DNA from: Hafnia psychrotolerans
Lineage (GTDB): Bacteria > Pseudomonadota > Gammaproteobacteria > Enterobacterales > Enterobacteriaceae
Reading direction: 5' to 3'
DNA: 64,000 nucleotides
NCBI RefSeq assembly: GCF_014639435.1
Contig: NZ_BMFZ01000008.1
Location: 186,001 to 250,000, forward strand
The notes under the pieces are model-generated. The model did no database searches. It saw only the letters and a program-made list of their open reading frames with translations, and had not been told where the DNA came from. Positions 56,450 through 64,000 of this stretch are shown in pieces; positions within the stretch are counted from its first letter, which is position 1; each line of letters begins with the position of its first letter. Position numbers and translations under genes: made by a program.

Positions 56450-57634
56450 ATGACAACCACACATCCACACTCTCCGCTCACGCCAGGGCTGATCATTCTG
56501 ATGGCCATCGCCACAGGCCTTGCCGTCGCCAGTAACTATTATCCCCAGCCTTTGCTGGAAACCATTGCCAGAGCTTTTGATCTTTCTGTTAATCAGGCCG
56601 GTTTCATCGTCACTATTGCTCAGCTCGGTTATGCTTTTGGCCTAATGTTTCTGGTGCCGCTGGGTGATATGTTTGAGCGCCGCAGCCTGATCGTGGTGAT
56701 GACCATGCTTTCTGCTGCCGGGCTGCTGATCACCGCGATGGCCCCAACGCTAACTGTCATGCTGATAGGCACCGCACTGACGGGTTTGTTCTCCGTTGTC
56801 GCGCAGATTCTGGTGCCGCTGGCAGCAACGCTGGCAGAGCCTGAACGGCGCGGTAAAGTGGTCGGGTTGATTATGTCTGGTTTGCTGCTGGGGATTTTGC
56901 TGGCACGAACCGTGGCGGGTTTGCTGGCAACACTGGGTGGCTGGCGTACCGTTTACTGGGTAGCCAGTGCGCTGATGCTGGCAATGGCACTGATCCTGTG
57001 GCGTCGCCTGCCTGTACATAAACAGCATACCGGACTCAATTACCCGCAGTTGTTGAAATCTATTTTTAGCCTGTTTTTGCACACGCCAGTGCTGCGTACC
57101 CGCGCATTGCTCGGTCTGTTCTGTTTCGCTAACTTCAGTATTCTGTGGACCTCCATGGCGTTTCTGCTGGCGGGTCCGGCGTATCACTACTCTGAAGGCG
57201 TGATTGGCCTGTTTGGTCTGGTCGGCGCTGCTGGCGCGCTGGCCGCCACCCGCGCCGGGCAACTGGCAGATAAAGGTAAGGCCCACCTCACCACCACCGT
57301 TGGACTGATACTACTGCTGCTGTCATGGGCTGCGATTGCCTATGGTGAGCACTCGGTGTTGGCATTGATCGTCGGTATTGTCGTGCTGGATCTGGCGGTA
57401 CAGGGTGTGCATATCACCAATCAAAGCGTCATCTATAAGTCGATGCCAGAAGCGCGTAACCGCCTCACCGCCGGTTATATGACGACCTACTTCATCGGTG
57501 GTGCAGTAGGTTCACTGGTATCAGCGTCGGCATTTCAATGGGCTGGCTGGTATGGGGTTTCTGCTGCAGGTGTCATCATGAGCGTGCTCAATTTGCTGAC
57601 CTGGTGGTCTGGTCATAAATATAAAATGGCCTGA
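56450..57634 (+). CDS. MFS transporter, YgaY-like
   Basis: The 394-residue protein has about 12 membrane segments and the loop motif LVPLGDMFERRSLIVVMTML. It stands where the broken ygaY lies in E. coli K-12, between proX and mprA, and looks intact here. TAGYMTTYFIGGAVGSLVSA is in the second half. It is probably a drug or metabolite exporter of the YnfM/YgaY type; the substrate is unknown. Confidence 0.9.
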   Translation: MTTTHPHSPLTPGLIILMAIATGLAVASNYYPQPLLETIARAFDLSVNQAGFIVTIAQLGYAFGLMFLVPLGDMFERRSLIVVMTMLSAAGLLITAMAPTLTVMLIGTALTGLFSVVAQILVPLAATLAEPERRGKVVGLIMSGLLLGILLARTVAGLLATLGGWRTVYWVASALMLAMALILWRRLPVHKQHTGLNYPQLLKSIFSLFLHTPVLRTRALLGLFCFANFSILWTSMAFLLAGPAYHYSEGVIGLFGLVGAAGALAATRAGQLADKGKAHLTTTVGLILLLLSWAAIAYGEHSVLALIVGIVVLDLAVQGVHITNQSVIYKSMPEARNRLTAGYMTTYFIGGAVGSLVSASAFQWAGWYGVSAAGVIMSVLNLLTWWSGHKYKMA

Positions 57635-57831
57635 TGAACTATGTGGATTTAAGGCAACGGGAAGTGAACCGTTTTTGTTATGATCGGGTACCACGTACTG
57701 GTTTATTAATTTTTGAATAATTCACCCTCGTTATGGATCACACTTAATGCTAAAGCTTTGGGTGTTCATAATATTGATGTTTTTAATTACTACCGTTACT
57801 ATGTCATTCGTAACTAATGAGGTTTCTCGTC

Positions 57832-58353
57832 ATGGATAGCTCCTTCGCACCGATTGAAAGCATGTTAAATTTCCGGGCCAAAAAACAGAAAGATTTCCCT
57901 TATCAGGAAATTTTGCTCACCCGGCTCTGCATGCACATGCAAAGTAAATTGCTGGAAAATCGCAATAAAATGCTGAAAGCACAGGGAATTAATGAAACCC
58001 TATTTATGGCTTTACTGACGCTTGATTCGCAGGAAAGTCACAGTATTCAGCCGTCAGAGCTAAGCTCTGCACTGGGTTCTTCACGCACTAACGCCACGCG
58101 AATTGCCGATGAACTGGAAAAACGTGGATGGATAGAACGGCGCGAAAGCGATAACGATCGTCGATGCCTGCATTTACATCTGACGCCAGACGGGGAAGCC
58201 TTTATTCAGACCGTTCTGCCGCCTCAACATAAGTGCCTGCATCTTCTCTGGTCAACTCTCGACGATGATGAACAGAAGCAGTTGGAGACCCTGACTCGCA
58301 AACTGTTAGTCCGCCTGGATCAGATGGATGTCACCGCGAAACAACTACTCTAA
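57832..58353 (+). CDS. mprA: MarR-family repressor MprA (EmrR)
   Basis: The 173-residue repressor matches E. coli Mpr[41 protein letters not shown] and the wing [20 protein letters not shown]. It represses emrAB until uncouplers or hydrophobic drugs bind. The start at 57832 (MDSSFAPIE) has TGAGG upstream; a Met five codons earlier is less likely. It is followed after 22 bp by the outer membrane factor gene. Confidence 0.96.
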   Translation: MDSSFAPIESMLNFRAKKQKDFPYQEILLTRLCMHMQSKLLENRNKMLKAQGINETLFMALLTLDSQESHSIQPSELSSALGSSRTNATRIADELEKRGWIERRESDNDRRCLHLHLTPDGEAFIQTVLPPQHKCLHLLWSTLDDDEQKQLETLTRKLLVRLDQMDVTAKQLL

Positions 58354-58375
58354 TTTCTGTTCAGGTAACCCAAAT

Positions 58376-59827
58376 ATGTCACTCCAAGCCAACTGGGGAC
58401 TTACGCCGCTGTTCGCCGTTTTACTTTTAGCGGGCTGCGCCTCCAGCGAAAACATTGCGCCGCAGTCAAGCCTGTTGAACAATCAGCAGTTGAAATTGGC
58501 CCAGCCCAAAGTCAGCTCGCTGGCGATCAGTCCGCAGTGGTGGCGTAGCCTGAACGATCCGCAGCTTGATCATTTGATGACAATGACGCTGCAAAATTCG
58601 CCGTCGTTACGTCAGGCTGCCGCACGGGTTCGTGAAGCACAAAGCGTTGCCGGTGAAGCTAGCGCGGCAAACGGTCCTTATTTGGATCTGAATGCCTCAA
58701 CCAAGCATGAGCGTGTCTCCAAAAACACCATCCCATCATTCCTGACCAGCTATCCTGAAGCACCGATCTACGACAACAGTAATACTCTGGGATTAAACCT
58801 AAGTTACGAGTTCGACTGGTGGGGAAAATACCGCAATCAGGTCAACGCCGCAAAAGCTCAAGTAGACTCTGCCCGTGCAGAACAGGCTCAAGCGGCACTG
58901 ACACTGACCAGTTCTGTCGCTTCGACCTATTACCAGTTGCAAGCGAAAGAGGCGATTCAGAAGGTTTTACAACAGGAAGTCGATGATAACCAGCATTTAG
59001 CTGACTTACGTAAAGCGCAGTATCAGGCTGGTGTATATAGTGTTGATGTGCCACAGCAAACCCAGGCTCAGGCCGACAGTGTCCAGCAACAGATTATCGA
59101 ATCTCAGTCGCAGATTGATCAGTTAAAGCATCAATTGGCCGCTTTGGCGGGTTTGGGTCCGGACGGCCTGAATACGCTGCGCACCGTTCCTCTTCCTGCC
59201 GCAGAGGCCATCGCTCCAAAGGGCGACCTGACTATCGACTTGCTCGGTAAACGCCCTGACATCGCAGCCCAGCGTGCGCTCGTGGAGTCTTATTCTCAGC
59301 GTATTGCCGCGGCGAAAAAAGAGTTCTACCCAAGTCTGTCAATCAGCGCTTTTGGTGGCTTCAACACCACCGACTTTGGCGGCACGCATCCAACGCTGTT
59401 GAAAGCGGCCAGCAAAGCCTGGAATATTTCACCTGCCATCTCTTTACCTATCTTCCATGCCGGTGCCCTGCGCGCCAAGCTGGGCGAAGAATCTGCACTC
59501 TATGACCAGTCAGTCGAGTCTTACAATCAAACTATCCTGTCGGCCATTCAACAAACCGCCGATGCGATAACCATCGCAAAAAGTAGTCTCGCTCAGTTAC
59601 AGCAAGCGTCGTCAGCGGTGAAGTCGATTGAGGATGTGTATCGGGTTGCTGATGCGCGTTACAAAGCAGGAATCATCGGACGGGATGAATTGCTAACCGG
59701 ACAGACAGCGCTGTTGCAACAGCAACAGGCACAACTGAACGCCAGCAGCAATTTGCTTCAGGCAAGAATCAGCTTAATCCATGCGCTTGGGGGTGGCTAT
59801 CAGGCCCCGGTCACCGAAAGAAACTAA
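58376..59827 (+). CDS. Outer membrane efflux lipoprotein of the emr operon (NodT family)
   Basis: The start at 58376 gives 483 residues with a lipoprotein signal (lipobox LLAGC). The two TolC-like repeats show LDHLMTMTLQNSPSLRQAAA, LGLNLSYEFDWWGKYRNQVN, and the second-half LLGKRPDIAAQRALVESYSQ and PAISLPIFHAGALRA. It forms the outer membrane channel of a tripartite pump. In E. coli the emr operon has no such gene and uses TolC, so this system is self-contained. It lies between mprA and emrA in one likely operon. Confidence 0.93.
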   Translation: MSLQANWGLTPLFAVLLLAGCASSENIAPQSSLLNNQQLKLAQPKVSSLAISPQWWRSLNDPQLDHLMTMTLQNSPSLRQAAARVREAQSVAGEASAANGPYLDLNASTKHERVSKNTIPSFLTSYPEAPIYDNSNTLGLNLSYEFDWWGKYRNQVNAAKAQVDSARAEQAQAALTLTSSVASTYYQLQAKEAIQKVLQQEVDDNQHLADLRKAQYQAGVYSVDVPQQTQAQADSVQQQIIESQSQIDQLKHQLAALAGLGPDGLNTLRTVPLPAAEAIAPKGDLTIDLLGKRPDIAAQRALVESYSQRIAAAKKEFYPSLSISAFGGFNTTDFGGTHPTLLKAASKAWNISPAISLPIFHAGALRAKLGEESALYDQSVESYNQTILSAIQQTADAITIAKSSLAQLQQASSAVKSIEDVYRVADARYKAGIIGRDELLTGQTALLQQQQAQLNASSNLLQARISLIHALGGGYQAPVTERN

Positions 59828-59909
59828 TCGTTATGCAAATCCATGCATTACCGCAGGTCGGTTATGCAGCGGATGAATAATAAAAACAAGATACAGTGTG
59901 GAGAAAACC

Positions 59910-61106
59910 ATGAGCGAAAATGCGGGCATTCAGGCGACGCCACCGCAGGATTCGGTTGTTGTAAAAAAGCCGAATAAGAAAAAGAGATCACGCAAAATTG
60001 CATTACTGTCCTTAACCGGCATTTTTGTCATTATCGCCATCGCCTACCTGTTTTATTGGCTGTTGGTGTTACGTCATTTCCAGAGTACCGATGACTCGTA
60101 TGTCGCCGGTAACCAAGTGCAAATCATGGCGCAAGTGTCGGGCAGCGTAACCAGCGTGAATTTCGAAGGCACCGATTTCGTCAAAAAAGACGATCCTCTA
60201 GTGGTGTTAGATCCCACCGATGCCGAACAAGCCTTCGATCGGGCCAAAACCGGTCTGGCGACCAGCGTGCGTCAAACCCACCAACTGATCATTAATGGCC
60301 GTCAATATCAAGCCAATGTCGCGCTGCGCCAGACGCAACTAAAGCAGGCACAGAGCGACCTGAAGCGCCGCGTGATACTCGGTAATGCCGATGCTATCGG
60401 ACGTGAAGAACTGCAACATGCGCATGACGCCGTTGAGATCGCTAAAGCCCAGCTCGACGTCGCGATTCAACAGTACAACGCCAATCAGGCGATGGTGTTG
60501 AGTACGCCCGTCGATCAACAACCTCAGGTCTTGCAGGCAGCAGCAAAGGTGCGCGACGCCTGGCTGGCTCTGCAACGTACCCGTGTGGTCAGTCCTATCG
60601 ATGGATTTATTTCACGTCGCTCGGTACAGGTTGGTCAGCAAATCACACCGGGAACTGCCCTGATGGCGGTGATTCCCGCCAATCACGTTTGGGTGGATGC
60701 CAACTTCAAAGAGACACAAATAGCCAACATGCGTATCGGCCAACCAGCCACCGTCGTCAGCGATATGTACGGTGATGATGTCACCTATACTGGCAAAGTG
60801 GTGGGCATGGATATGGGGACTGGCGGCGCGTTCTCGCTGTTACCGGCACAGAATGCCACCGGCAACTGGATCAAGGTGGTTCAGCGTCTGCCGGTACGTA
60901 TAGAGCTGGACGACAAACAGGTGGCGAAGCATCCGCTGCGTATCGGTTTGTCCGCGCTGGTGACGGTGGATACACGAGATCGCAACGGTCTGGTGCTGGC
61001 CAATAAAGTGCGTACAGAGCCGCTGTACCAAACCACCGCGTTGACGCTAGATCTGGCGCCGGTTGACGCCATCATTGCTGATGTCATTCATGCCAATGCA
61101 GGCTAA
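59910..61106 (+). CDS. emrA: Multidrug efflux membrane fusion protein EmrA
   Basis: The start at 59910 (MSENAGIQATPPQDSVVVKK) follows GTGGAGA and gives 398 residues. A basic cytosolic tail and one membrane anchor (IALLSLTGIFVIIAIAYLFY) are followed by the lipoyl half (STDDSYVAGNQVQIMAQVSG), a long helical hairpin and the beta-barrel half (VVSPIDGFISRRSVQVGQQI). It links EmrB to the outer membrane channel. Confidence 0.96.
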   Translation: MSENAGIQATPPQDSVVVKKPNKKKRSRKIALLSLTGIFVIIAIAYLFYWLLVLRHFQSTDDSYVAGNQVQIMAQVSGSVTSVNFEGTDFVKKDDPLVVLDPTDAEQAFDRAKTGLATSVRQTHQLIINGRQYQANVALRQTQLKQAQSDLKRRVILGNADAIGREELQHAHDAVEIAKAQLDVAIQQYNANQAMVLSTPVDQQPQVLQAAAKVRDAWLALQRTRVVSPIDGFISRRSVQVGQQITPGTALMAVIPANHVWVDANFKETQIANMRIGQPATVVSDMYGDDVTYTGKVVGMDMGTGGAFSLLPAQNATGNWIKVVQRLPVRIELDDKQVAKHPLRIGLSALVTVDTRDRNGLVLANKVRTEPLYQTTALTLDLAPVDAIIADVIHANAG

Positions 61107-61123
61107 AACCGTCGGAGGCCTCT

Positions 61124-62668
61124 GTGGCAAATAAACCGCTGGTAGGCGCACCGCTGGCCTGGATGACAGTCGCTTTGTCTCTGGCCACGTTTATGCAGGT
61201 GCTGGATTCGACCATCGCCAACGTGGCGATACCGACCATCGCAGGTAACCTTGGTGCTTCAAACTCTCAGGGTACCTGGGTTATCACCTCGTTCGGGGTA
61301 GCAAACGCGATTTCTATTCCGATCACCGGCTGGTTGGCGAAACGCATAGGTGAAGTCAAACTGTTCCTGTGGTCAACCGTGCTGTTTGCCATCGCTTCCT
61401 GGCTGTGCGGGATTTCCAACAGCCTGGAAATGTTGATCTTTTTCCGTGTAATACAAGGTGTGGTGGCAGGTCCACTGATCCCGTTATCACAAAGTCTGTT
61501 ACTGAATAATTATCCTCCGGCCAAGCGAAGTACCGCCTTAGCACTCTGGTCGATGACCGTGATCGTAGCGCCGATCTGTGGCCCGATCCTCGGCGGTTAT
61601 ATCAGTGATAACTTCCATTGGGGTTGGATCTTCTTTATCAACGTACCGATCGCCATTGTTGTGGTTGCGCTGACATTGAGAACGCTGAAAGGACGCGAAA
61701 CCCCCACGCAGATACGCCCTATCGATAGCATCGGATTGGTGTTGCTGGTGTTGGGGGTCGGCTCATTGCAGGTCATGCTTGACCGCGGTAAAGAGCTAGA
61801 CTGGTTTAACTCCACGGAAATTATCGTGCTTGCCGCCGTGGCGGTGGTGGCGCTCTGCTTCCTGGTGGTCTGGGAGCTGACTGACGACCACCCCATTGTC
61901 GATCTTTCGCTCTTTAAATCGCGAAATTTCACCATCGGTGTGCTGTGTATCAGCCTGGCCTATATGCTCTACTTCGGCGCCATTGTTCTGCTGCCGCAGC
62001 TGTTGCAGGAGGTATATGGCTACACGGCAACCTGGGCCGGTCTGGCCTCTGCGCCGGTAGGGATCCTGCCGGTTATCATGTCGCCGATCATTGGCCGCTT
62101 TGCGCATCGTCTCGACATGCGCAAGCTGATCACTTTTAGCTTTATCATGTATGCGGTGTGCTTCTACTGGCGAGCTTATACGTTCGAACCGGGGATGGAT
62201 TTTGGCGCGTCAGCATGGCCACAGTTCTTTCAAGGTTTCGCCGTGGGCTGCTTCTTTATGCCACTGACCACCATTATTCTGTCCGGGCTACCGCCAGAGC
62301 GCATGGCAGCCGCATCAAGCCTGTCGAATTTCATCCGAACACTCGCAGGCTCTATCGGTACCTCGGTGACCACCACCATGTGGGCAGACCGTGAATCGCT
62401 GCATCATGCGCAGTTATCGGAAAATATCACGCCGTTTAACCCAGTTGCACAGCAGACTTATGCCAAACTTGAAGGGATGGGAATGAGCCACCAGCAGGCA
62501 TCAGGTTGGATAGCCCGAGAGATAACGAATCAGGGGCTGATCATTTCTGCCAATGAGATTTTCTGGTTATCCGGCGGAGCATTCCTGATATTGCTGGTTT
62601 TGATCTGGTTTGCCCGCCCCCCGTTCGGCGGTGCGGGAGGCAGTAAAGAGGGAGGTGGTGCGCACTAA
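61124..62668 (+). CDS. emrB: Multidrug efflux MFS transporter EmrB
   Basis: The 514-residue DHA2 transporter has 14 membrane segments. It starts at a GTG (VANKPLVGAPLAWMTVALSL) with CGGAGG upstream. Motif C-like segments include LDSTIANVAIPTIAGNLGAS and VAPICGPILGGYISDNFHWG. It extrudes uncouplers and hydrophobic antibiotics in E. coli. The gene follows emrA by 17 bp and ends before a strong terminator. Confidence 0.97.
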   Translation: MANKPLVGAPLAWMTVALSLATFMQVLDSTIANVAIPTIAGNLGASNSQGTWVITSFGVANAISIPITGWLAKRIGEVKLFLWSTVLFAIASWLCGISNSLEMLIFFRVIQGVVAGPLIPLSQSLLLNNYPPAKRSTALALWSMTVIVAPICGPILGGYISDNFHWGWIFFINVPIAIVVVALTLRTLKGRETPTQIRPIDSIGLVLLVLGVGSLQVMLDRGKELDWFNSTEIIVLAAVAVVALCFLVVWELTDDHPIVDLSLFKSRNFTIGVLCISLAYMLYFGAIVLLPQLLQEVYGYTATWAGLASAPVGILPVIMSPIIGRFAHRLDMRKLITFSFIMYAVCFYWRAYTFEPGMDFGASAWPQFFQGFAVGCFFMPLTTIILSGLPPERMAAASSLSNFIRTLAGSIGTSVTTTMWADRESLHHAQLSENITPFNPVAQQTYAKLEGMGMSHQQASGWIAREITNQGLIISANEIFWLSGGAFLILLVLIWFARPPFGGAGGSKEGGGAH

Positions 62669-62702
62669 GCTGCGTTTCGCCTGACACTTTATTAGCAACC
62701 AT

Positions 62703-62732
62703 AAAAACGGACGCCCTGAGGCGTCCGTTTTT
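62703..62732. terminator. Bidirectional terminator between emrB and yfiF
   Basis: A perfect 13-bp stem AAAAACGGACGCC/GGCGTCCGTTTTT with a CTGA loop; A and T runs lie on both sides. Confidence 0.94.
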
Positions 62733-62763
62733 ATGGTGACTTCGCTAGAACATATTCTGACGA

Positions 62764-63900
62764 TTAAGCGTGGTTTTGACGCCACCAGTCAGCCAGCAAA
62801 ATACCGGTCGCAACAGAAACATTCAGACTTTCTACTTTACCGGTACCACCGATAGAGATGTTGATATCACCCTGCTGCCATGCGCTATCAGACAAACCAT
62901 CGCTTTCTTCGCCCAGTACCAGAACCATTTTGGCAGGCAGTTCGGCTTTACCCAGTACTGTCCCTTTATGGCTTGAGGTTGTGACGATGGCGTAACCCGC
63001 TTTACGGAAGCTCGCCAGCACGTCGAGGAAGTTATCGGCGCTGATGGCTTTGATATGTTCCGCGCCGCCTTCAGCAGTACGCACTGCAGCACCAGATTCC
63101 AGTAAGGCCGGATCCTGTACGACTAAACCGTTAACACCGAAGTGTGCACAACTACGCATAATACCGCCGAGGTTGTGTGGATTACCGACATTTTCCAGCG
63201 CCAGCACACAGTCTTTCGCCGGTGCAGTTTGCAGGTATGTGTCAGCATCCAGACCCTGGCGCTTTTTAATCAGGAAGCAAACGCCGCCGTGATGATCGGT
63301 GCCTGAGGCTTTGGCCAATTCGTCATCTTCAACCACGTGATAAGCCTTGCGATTTGCTGCCATCCAGCGCAGTGCTTCACGAAAACGCGGTGTGACAGAC
63401 TGCACGAACCATGCGCGGACGATAGCGTCCGGACGGCTGGCGAACAGCGCCTGACAGGCATTCTCACCGTAAACACGGGTCTCTTCCTGACGCTGACGAC
63501 GCAGTTGTTCAGGGTCGATAAAGCTTTTACCGCTGATGCCGCCGTGATCCGGCGCTGACTCATCGTCAGGCGCTCGGGAAACGGTTTTCCACGGTGAAGA
63601 ATACGGGCCATCGTCGTCACGGTCAGAACGCGCCGGACGCGGTGCATCACGGCCAGTACGCTGCGGACGTGCATCGCCACGGCGAGCATCAGGACCGCGG
63701 GAATCACCCCGGGTATCAGGGCTGCGACGCTCATTGCGGCGGGCATCGTCAGGACGGGAGCCGGTACGTGGTTTATCGCCAGGACGTCCTTTATTGCCAG
63801 AAGGACGTTTATCGTTGTTGCGGTTATCGCCGTCGTCGTCACTACTACGGACGTACATCACTTTGACTTTGCCGTTTTTGCCACTGAATGAATCGTTCAT
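62764..63900 (-). CDS. yfiF: TrmH/SpoU-family RNA methyltransferase YfiF
   Basis: The start at 63900 ([20 protein letters not shown]) follows GGAGAG and gives 378 residues. Residues 20-110 are a disordered Arg/Asp/Gly-rich tail. A SpoU substrate-binding domain follows ([20 protein letters not shown]), then the SPOUT knot domain: [20 protein letters not shown] (motif 1 with Asn and Arg), [20 protein letters not shown] and the SAM-binding [16 protein letters not shown]. It should 2'-O-methylate an RNA; the target is unknown. The 100 bp after its start to the window end hold only its leader. Confidence 0.94.
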   Translation of the reverse strand: MNDSFSGKNGKVKVMYVRSSDDDGDNRNNDKRPSGNKGRPGDKPRTGSRPDDARRNERRSPDTRGDSRGPDARRGDARPQRTGRDAPRPARSDRDDDGPYSSPWKTVSRAPDDESAPDHGGISGKSFIDPEQLRRQRQEETRVYGENACQALFASRPDAIVRAWFVQSVTPRFREALRWMAANRKAYHVVEDDELAKASGTDHHGGVCFLIKKRQGLDADTYLQTAPAKDCVLALENVGNPHNLGGIMRSCAHFGVNGLVVQDPALLESGAAVRTAEGGAEHIKAISADNFLDVLASFRKAGYAIVTTSSHKGTVLGKAELPAKMVLVLGEESDGLSDSAWQQGDINISIGGTGKVESLNVSVATGILLADWWRQNHA

Positions 63901-64000
63901 TTCTCTCTCCACCTACGCGCTGGGCGCGAAGATTACCTGATGTCTGTGTGGTAAGCCACTTGCTTTGGACCAAAAGCTAAAAACTATCGTATTCATTGAG

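Overview
The window is a chromosomal segment of an enterobacterium. The backbone order nadK-recN-bamE-rnfH-ratA-smpB-ssrA, then ygaVP, ygaC, ygaM, nrdHIEF, proVWX, a YgaY-type MFS gene, mprA and emrAB is the one known from Escherichia coli near 57-60 min. The tmRNA tag ANDENYALAA and two LexA boxes before recN also fit Enterobacterales. Extra genes (a tandem second proX, a CitS-type carrier with its two-component system, a lone amine N-hydroxylase, a class IV adenylate cyclase) suggest a relative outside Escherichia, perhaps Yersiniaceae; the genus cannot be fixed from sequence alone.

Layout. 1-4.3 kb: conserved backbone ending in ssrA. 4.3-16.2 kb: a P4-like satellite prophage inserted at the 3' end of ssrA. 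It carries an integrase, a translationally coupled 1,073-residue KAP-type membrane NTPase in the int-proximal cargo slot (gop/beta in P4), a short Ogr/Delta zinc-finger activator, Sid, an AlpA/Vis regulator, the Ash/Icd immunity-kil region, two small proteins, the alpha primase-helicase, and a right-end HNH nuclease. Clustered TTGGTATACG motifs occur only at its two ends and mark its limits. No psu is present. 16.2-18.0 kb: a scarred zone with an acetyltransferase, a degraded IS903-like transposase, a 21-bp perfect hairpin and a small zinc-ribbon membrane protein. 18.0-20.8 kb: an intact LacI-type repressor next to the fused remains of a sugar kinase, a fucose-isomerase-like gene and a tctA gene.

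21-41.6 kb: backbone and accessory metabolism. This holds a chemoreceptor, an iron alcohol dehydrogenase, ygaVP with a 40-bp palindromic operator, acetyltransferases, ada, an M20 hydrolase plus solute-binding protein with a divergent LysR gene, a PhzF-like gene, an orphan N-hydroxylase, cyaB, pfkB, ygaC, an MFS gene, ygaM, a MocR-type regulator and an AhpD-like gene.

41.7-64 kb: nrdHIEF behind a pair of NrdR-like boxes, an aldo-keto reductase, a CitS-like transporter divergent from a CitA/CitB-type two-component system, proVWX with a tandem second proX, an MFS gene, and mprA-outer-membrane factor-emrA-emrB, which would encode a complete tripartite efflux pump with its repressor. yfiF closes the window.

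The strongest candidate for an undescribed system is the satellite cargo, namely the int-coupled KAP NTPase and the HNH protein at the other end. Both sit where P4-like satellites are known to carry anti-phage genes, but any defence role here is inference.
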